Shown: positions 60,147 through 64,000 of the stretch, in pieces
Layout: the number at the start of each line of letters is the position of its first letter
How positions within the stretch are numbered: the first letter of the stretch is position 1
Assembly: GCF_000006565.2 (NCBI RefSeq)
Contig: NC_031477.1
Coordinates: forward strand, 2,760,043-2,824,042
Direction of reading: 5' to 3'
Source of the DNA: Toxoplasma gondii ME49
Lineage: Eukaryota > Apicomplexa > Conoidasida > Eucoccidiorida > Sarcocystidae
Length of the DNA: 64,000 bases
Notes under the pieces: model-generated
Databases searched by the model: none
What the model saw: only the letters and a program-made list of their open reading frames with translations
Told to the model about the DNA's origin: nothing
Program-made: the position numbers and the translations under genes

Positions 60147-63100
60147 ATGGTGGCCAGAGCCACAGACGGAGGAGACACCGGCGCCCCCGCAGGCTCGGAG
60201 ACGCATCCTGTCGTTCGCCTCGGCTTTCGGCCGGATGGAAAACGGCGCCTCAGTGTGGTATCGGGGCCTGCCTCTCTCTCTACGGGAGTACGTCTTCTTG
60301 TCTGCACCTTCCTTCTCGCATGTTTGCCGCGACGCCCTTGGCCTCGACGCTTCTTCTCTTCCTGTTCTGCAATCGTTGTCCTTCGAGTTGATCTCCCTCC
60401 CTACCGTGTGTCTCCACATTTCCTCTTCCTCTCTCTGTCTCCAGCTCTCTGTGTCTCTCGAGCTGTCTCTCCAGATACACATCTGTCTTGTTCCCTCTCT
60501 GTGGCTCCGCATGTCTCTCACGGGATGGACGTCATGCCCCGCTGAGCCTCTGAATGTTTATATGTAATTCTGCGTTCTCCTTCTCCATCGCCTGCTACTT
60601 GCCGTTCCTCCCTCTCCACTGCTCCCGTCACCTTCCTGCCGTCTTCCACGTTTGCGTTTAGTTGCGTTCTCTCTGGTCTGTCGCGTTCTTTTCTTGCAGT
60701 TGTTTTACTGCTCGCTCCCCGTCTTCTGTGCTCGTTGATTCCACTCCCTCAGGACGGCGCCCCTTCAGGCGAGAGTAGGCGAGGTGTGGGCGGCACCACC
60801 GGCGCTTCTCTGGCGGTGAGCCTCTCTCCCCAGCGCTGGATCGATGACCGTGATACAGATAACAGTGTCGTTTCGGTGCCGATGCGCTCATTCCACGGGA
60901 GCGCTCGTTCCGGTGGCGACGCAAGGCTTGTGAAACGGGAGGTTCGGTGTGAGTCGCAGGGATCTTGAGATCGCTCGCTTCGCTTCTCTCTTCGCTTCTG
61001 TAACGCGGAACGGCGGTCTGTGGCCTCCGTCTCGTTCCTTTCGTCTCACCGACTTGGTCATTTGTCCGGCGGAACTTCAGCTCGCGCCCTTCGGCCTTTC
61101 ACGAAGGCTTCGTCTCTCTTCTCGTTTTCCTCTGTTCACCGTCTTCCTTTGTGCCTCACTGCTTCTTACCTCGTTTCCTCGTTCTCCTCGTTCACCACGC
61201 CTCCCGCGCCTTCTCTCTCGACTTTCTCTTTATCCCCTTCTCTGCCTCACGGCTGGCGATCTGTCTCTCCTCTTGTGCCGTTCTGAGTGTCTCCTCTTCT
61301 GCACTGCCTATGCCTTTCCCAATAACGTTAGGTGATGCTCTTCGTCCTTACGCACGAGGGTGTCTCTGTTTACTCGATTCAGAGTCTTCCATTCTGCTTA
61401 GAGGACTCTTTGTGACACAGCCTCCCTCGGGTCGCCGCTTTCCCAGTCTTTGTTCTTTTCCGGGGCCTTCTCGCCTGTTTAGGTGCTGTCGGTCCTGTCC
61501 TCAGCCTCTCGCTTGGAGACGTCTTAGCACCGATTCGCGACTCTGTTTTCTCGCCTAAAGACATGGTTGAAGAGACACACTCCAGTCAATTCGTGTGATC
61601 GCTGATTCGTCACCGTATTCAGTTCTGTTTGGCTGTGTTCGTGACCAAACATCGGCGCCATGTGAGAGTCTGTTCGTTTTCACGAGACCGCAAGCATCGG
61701 ACCTGTTGTGTTCTTGACAACGCGCTGCCCACGCACCTTGTTGCCTGTGTCGTTCCGTTTTTCTCTCAGGGCCATGCCCCTGGGGCTCTTGCGCGGCAGG
61801 CGTCGAGTCTGAATTCCGCGTCGTCTTCCTTCTCCTCGTTCGCTTCTTCTTCCGCATTTCCAGCCTCCCTCCCTTTCTCAAGTTCTGCGAATCGCCCCGG
61901 CTTTGCGCGGCCGACAGCGCGCGCCGCCTCAGGAGCCGGTCGCGCTTTGGCCGGCCGTCTCCTCGTGCGGGCCTTCTTCGACGACATGAAGACCGTTAGC
62001 ATGCAGCGAATAAATCAGAAGAACGCCTTTCAAGTTGACCTCATCGACCGCCTCGCCCTCGTCGTCCACCAGCAACTCGTCAAGACGGACAACGCCGTTC
62101 TCACGGTAGGCCCGAGGATGCGGTTAGCTCTCTCCAGCATCCCCTGGGGTCGTTGGGTGCATGGCCTTCTGTGCCGTCATGTGAATCAGAGAAGCTTCCT
62201 CGTTTCCGATGTTTCGCGGGATCTCGTTTCATTCGGTTGCACCTCTCTTCTCGCAGAAGGCGAGTCAAAGGGACTGAAAGGACTCGAGCACCTAGAAACG
62301 CCTTCGCCCCTACGCCAGTGCAGATCCGAACAACGCTATGGCGGCCGTCAAGCCGTGGGGTACCTGTGGCGCGAAACAGGAGTCCGAGCAGCCTCTGGGT
62401 ACTCGGCGGCCGCGAGAGGACCTTGACGTCGTAGAGTGTCAACCGCTAGACAAAGCGTCGATCAGAGACCTTGGCCTCCACTGGATGCGCGGCTCCCGGT
62501 CTCGCTCTGGTTCGAGGCTTCCTTTCGACGGATTGTAGTAGCGAACGATGTGAGTGATCTCACCCTTCTCCTCTTCCTGTTTCTACGTCTGTTGTCTCCT
62601 CGCTGTTCCCGTAGGACGGCACCGATGGACAGGCGCCGGCTCTGCTCGACGGCGCCTCCTCGCCAGACCTCAGCAGCACCTCGGAACTCTCGCGAACCGG
62701 GAGAGGCGAAGAAGGCGAAGAAGGCATTACCTTTACACATGTCTCCTCGGCAGTGGAAGGCGCGACGCGCGTCTACGGCTACCGGGTCGAGGCTGTCTAC
62801 GACCAGACGTACCATGTGCGTTTGCAAAAACATGGCGGTCCTCCCGCGTCCTCTTGGATGCGAAAGACGCATGGGGGTGAACCATTCACCTGTGGATGTT
62901 TGACTCCTTCGCGATCTACCTCCTGAGCTACCTCTTGATCACCTTCTGGATCTATTTCTTTGATCTCCTTCTGGGTCTTTCTCTTGGCCTTCTCCTTGAA
63001 CTACCTCTTGAGCTACCTCTTGATCATCTTCTGGATCTATTTCTTTGATCTCCTTCTGGGTCTTTCTCTTGGCCTTCTCCTTGAACTACCTCTTGAGCTA

Positions 63101-64000
63101 CCTCTTGATCACCTTCTGGATCTATTTCTTTGATCTCCTTCTGGGTCTTTCTCTTGGCCTTCTCCTTGAACTACCTCTTGAGCTACTTCTTGATCACCTT
63201 CTGGATCTACTTCTTTGATCTCCTTCTGGTTCTTTCTCTTGGCCTTCTCCTTGAGCTACCTCTTGAGCTACCTCTTGATCACCTTCTGGATCTATTTCTT
63301 TGATCTCCTTCTGGTTCTTTCTCTTGGCCTTCTCCTTGAGCTACCTCTTGAGCTTCCTGGTGATCTACCTCTTGTTCTCTCTCTTGTTCTCTCTCTTGGC
63401 CTTCTCCTTGAGCTACCTCTTGAGCTACTTCTTGATCACCTTCTGGATCTACTTCTTTGATCTCCTTCTGGTTCTTTCTCTTGGCCTTCTCCTTGAGCTA
63501 CCTCTTGAGCTACCTCTTGATCACCTTCTGGATCTACTTCTTTGATCTCCTTCTGGTTCTTTCTCTTGGCCTTCTCCTTGAGCTACCTCTTGAGCTACCT
63601 CTTGATCACCTTCTGGATCTACTTCTTTGATCTCCTTCTGGTTCTTTCTCTTGGCCTTCTCCTTGAACTACCTCTTGAGCTATCTCTTGTTCTCTCTCTT
63701 GTTCTCTCTCTTGTTCTCTCTCTTGTTCTCCTCCGGCTACTCTGCCGTTGTGGGCGAGCTTTTTCGCGCTGCATCCCGCCATTTCTCGCTTCTTGCTTGC
63801 CCCTGATAGGAGCGGGTTGTTGTGTTGCGCATGCAGGTACTGAACTTGATGAGCTCCTCGCGACAGGGCCAGGGAGGCGAGGATGCTGGGGACGGCGACG
63901 CTGCGGCGCATCCGACTCGTAGGGGCCGCCACCACCAGCAGCTGGCCCTCTTCAAGAAAGGCGGAGCGAGCACACTAGCGCCTGCCTCCGAAATCACAGA
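60147..64000 (+). CDS. NCAPH: Condensin subunit 2 (CAP-H/Barren kleisin), 5' part
   Basis: Five phase-0 exons: 60147-60287, 60753-60941, 61770-62105, 62615-62815 and 63837-64000 (runs off the window), about 343 residues. CAP-H is the kleisin that links the SMC2/SMC4 heads and recruits the HEAT-repeat subunits of condensin I for chromosome compaction. Seen: a disordered Gly/Ser N-terminus (first 200 residues), then the N-terminal kleisin signature FFDDMKTVSMQRINQKNAFQ continuing VDLIDRL, equivalent to the KLSTENKINAKNAFGLNLID block of CAP-H. Next comes RVYGYRVEAVYDQTYHVLNL, equivalent to [20 protein letters not shown], with an acidic insert in exon 4. The start at 60147 is the first Met after an in-frame TGA at 60108; further 5' exons are not excluded. 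Exons 4 and 5 flank an 85-bp minisatellite. Confidence 0.9.
62905..63735. repeat. 85-bp minisatellite, about 9 copies, in CAP-H intron
   Basis: Units beginning ACCTTCTGGATCTA start at 62941, 63026, 63111, 63196, 63281, 63438, 63523 and 63608: steps of exactly 85 bp except one of 157 bp, where the unit contains extra CTCTTGTTCTCT blocks. Copies differ by few substitutions (GGGT versus GGTT, TGAACT versus TGAGCT). The + strand is nearly free of purine runs. The array ends in a (CTCTTGTT)n tail at about 63679-63730. It fills most of the intron 62816-63836. Confidence 0.95.

Noticed and set aside
62905..63922. Hydrophobic Leu-rich + ORFs and Gln/Glu-rich minus ORFs in the 85-bp array
   Set aside because: The flanking exons of CAP-H splice around the array in phase 0. 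The ORFs are by-products of the repeat.

Overview
The window looks like nuclear DNA of a coccidian apicomplexan, most probably Toxoplasma gondii or a close relative such as Neospora or Hammondia. This is an inference. It rests on intron-rich genes with GT-AG borders, long pyrimidine-rich leaders upstream of start codons, many TA-type microsatellites, frequent TGCATGCA-like words, a type II NADH dehydrogenase and an intronless secretory protein of a lineage-specific kind. No species-diagnostic sequence could be checked. Most single-frame ORFs here are shadows; the genes below were assembled exon by exon from conserved protein blocks, splice sites and matching reading phases.

Left part (1-11 kb): the 3' half of NDH2 on + (1-2212), then a 648-residue intronless predicted secreted or membrane protein (4901-6847) in an otherwise gene-poor 8-kb area. 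A weak candidate first exon of a + gene lies at 10897-11011. Middle (11-31 kb): a short COPI-associated/TVP15-like membrane protein on - (11577-12857), the 11-exon AAA+ helicase RUVBL2 on - (17303-24824), and, divergent from it, a + gene for a helical-repeat protein resembling organellar FASTK/HPR-type RNA-binding proteins (27446 onward; 3' end unresolved).

Right part (31-64 kb): a large gamma-tubulin complex protein of the GCP5/6 type on - (31520-39676, six exons, about 1818 residues). Just upstream on the same strand is the tiny single-exon YOS1/IER3IP1 homologue (40495-40728). Divergent from YOS1 is a six-exon + gene for a DUF866/CZIB protein that has lost both zinc-binding CxxC motifs (42263-45759). 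An ABCG half-transporter on - follows (48550-54644, seven exons). The 5' part of the condensin subunit CAP-H/Barren lies on + (60147 to the window end), with a remarkable 85-bp minisatellite in one intron.

The genes do not form a pathway; this is ordinary eukaryotic gene order. Divergent pairs (RUVBL2 with the helical-repeat gene; YOS1 with CZIB; ABCG with CAP-H) share upstream regions with mirror-image homopyrimidine leaders. Two small ER-Golgi membrane proteins (COPI-associated and YOS1) and two chromatin or spindle factors (CAP-H and GCP) happen to lie within 50 kb.
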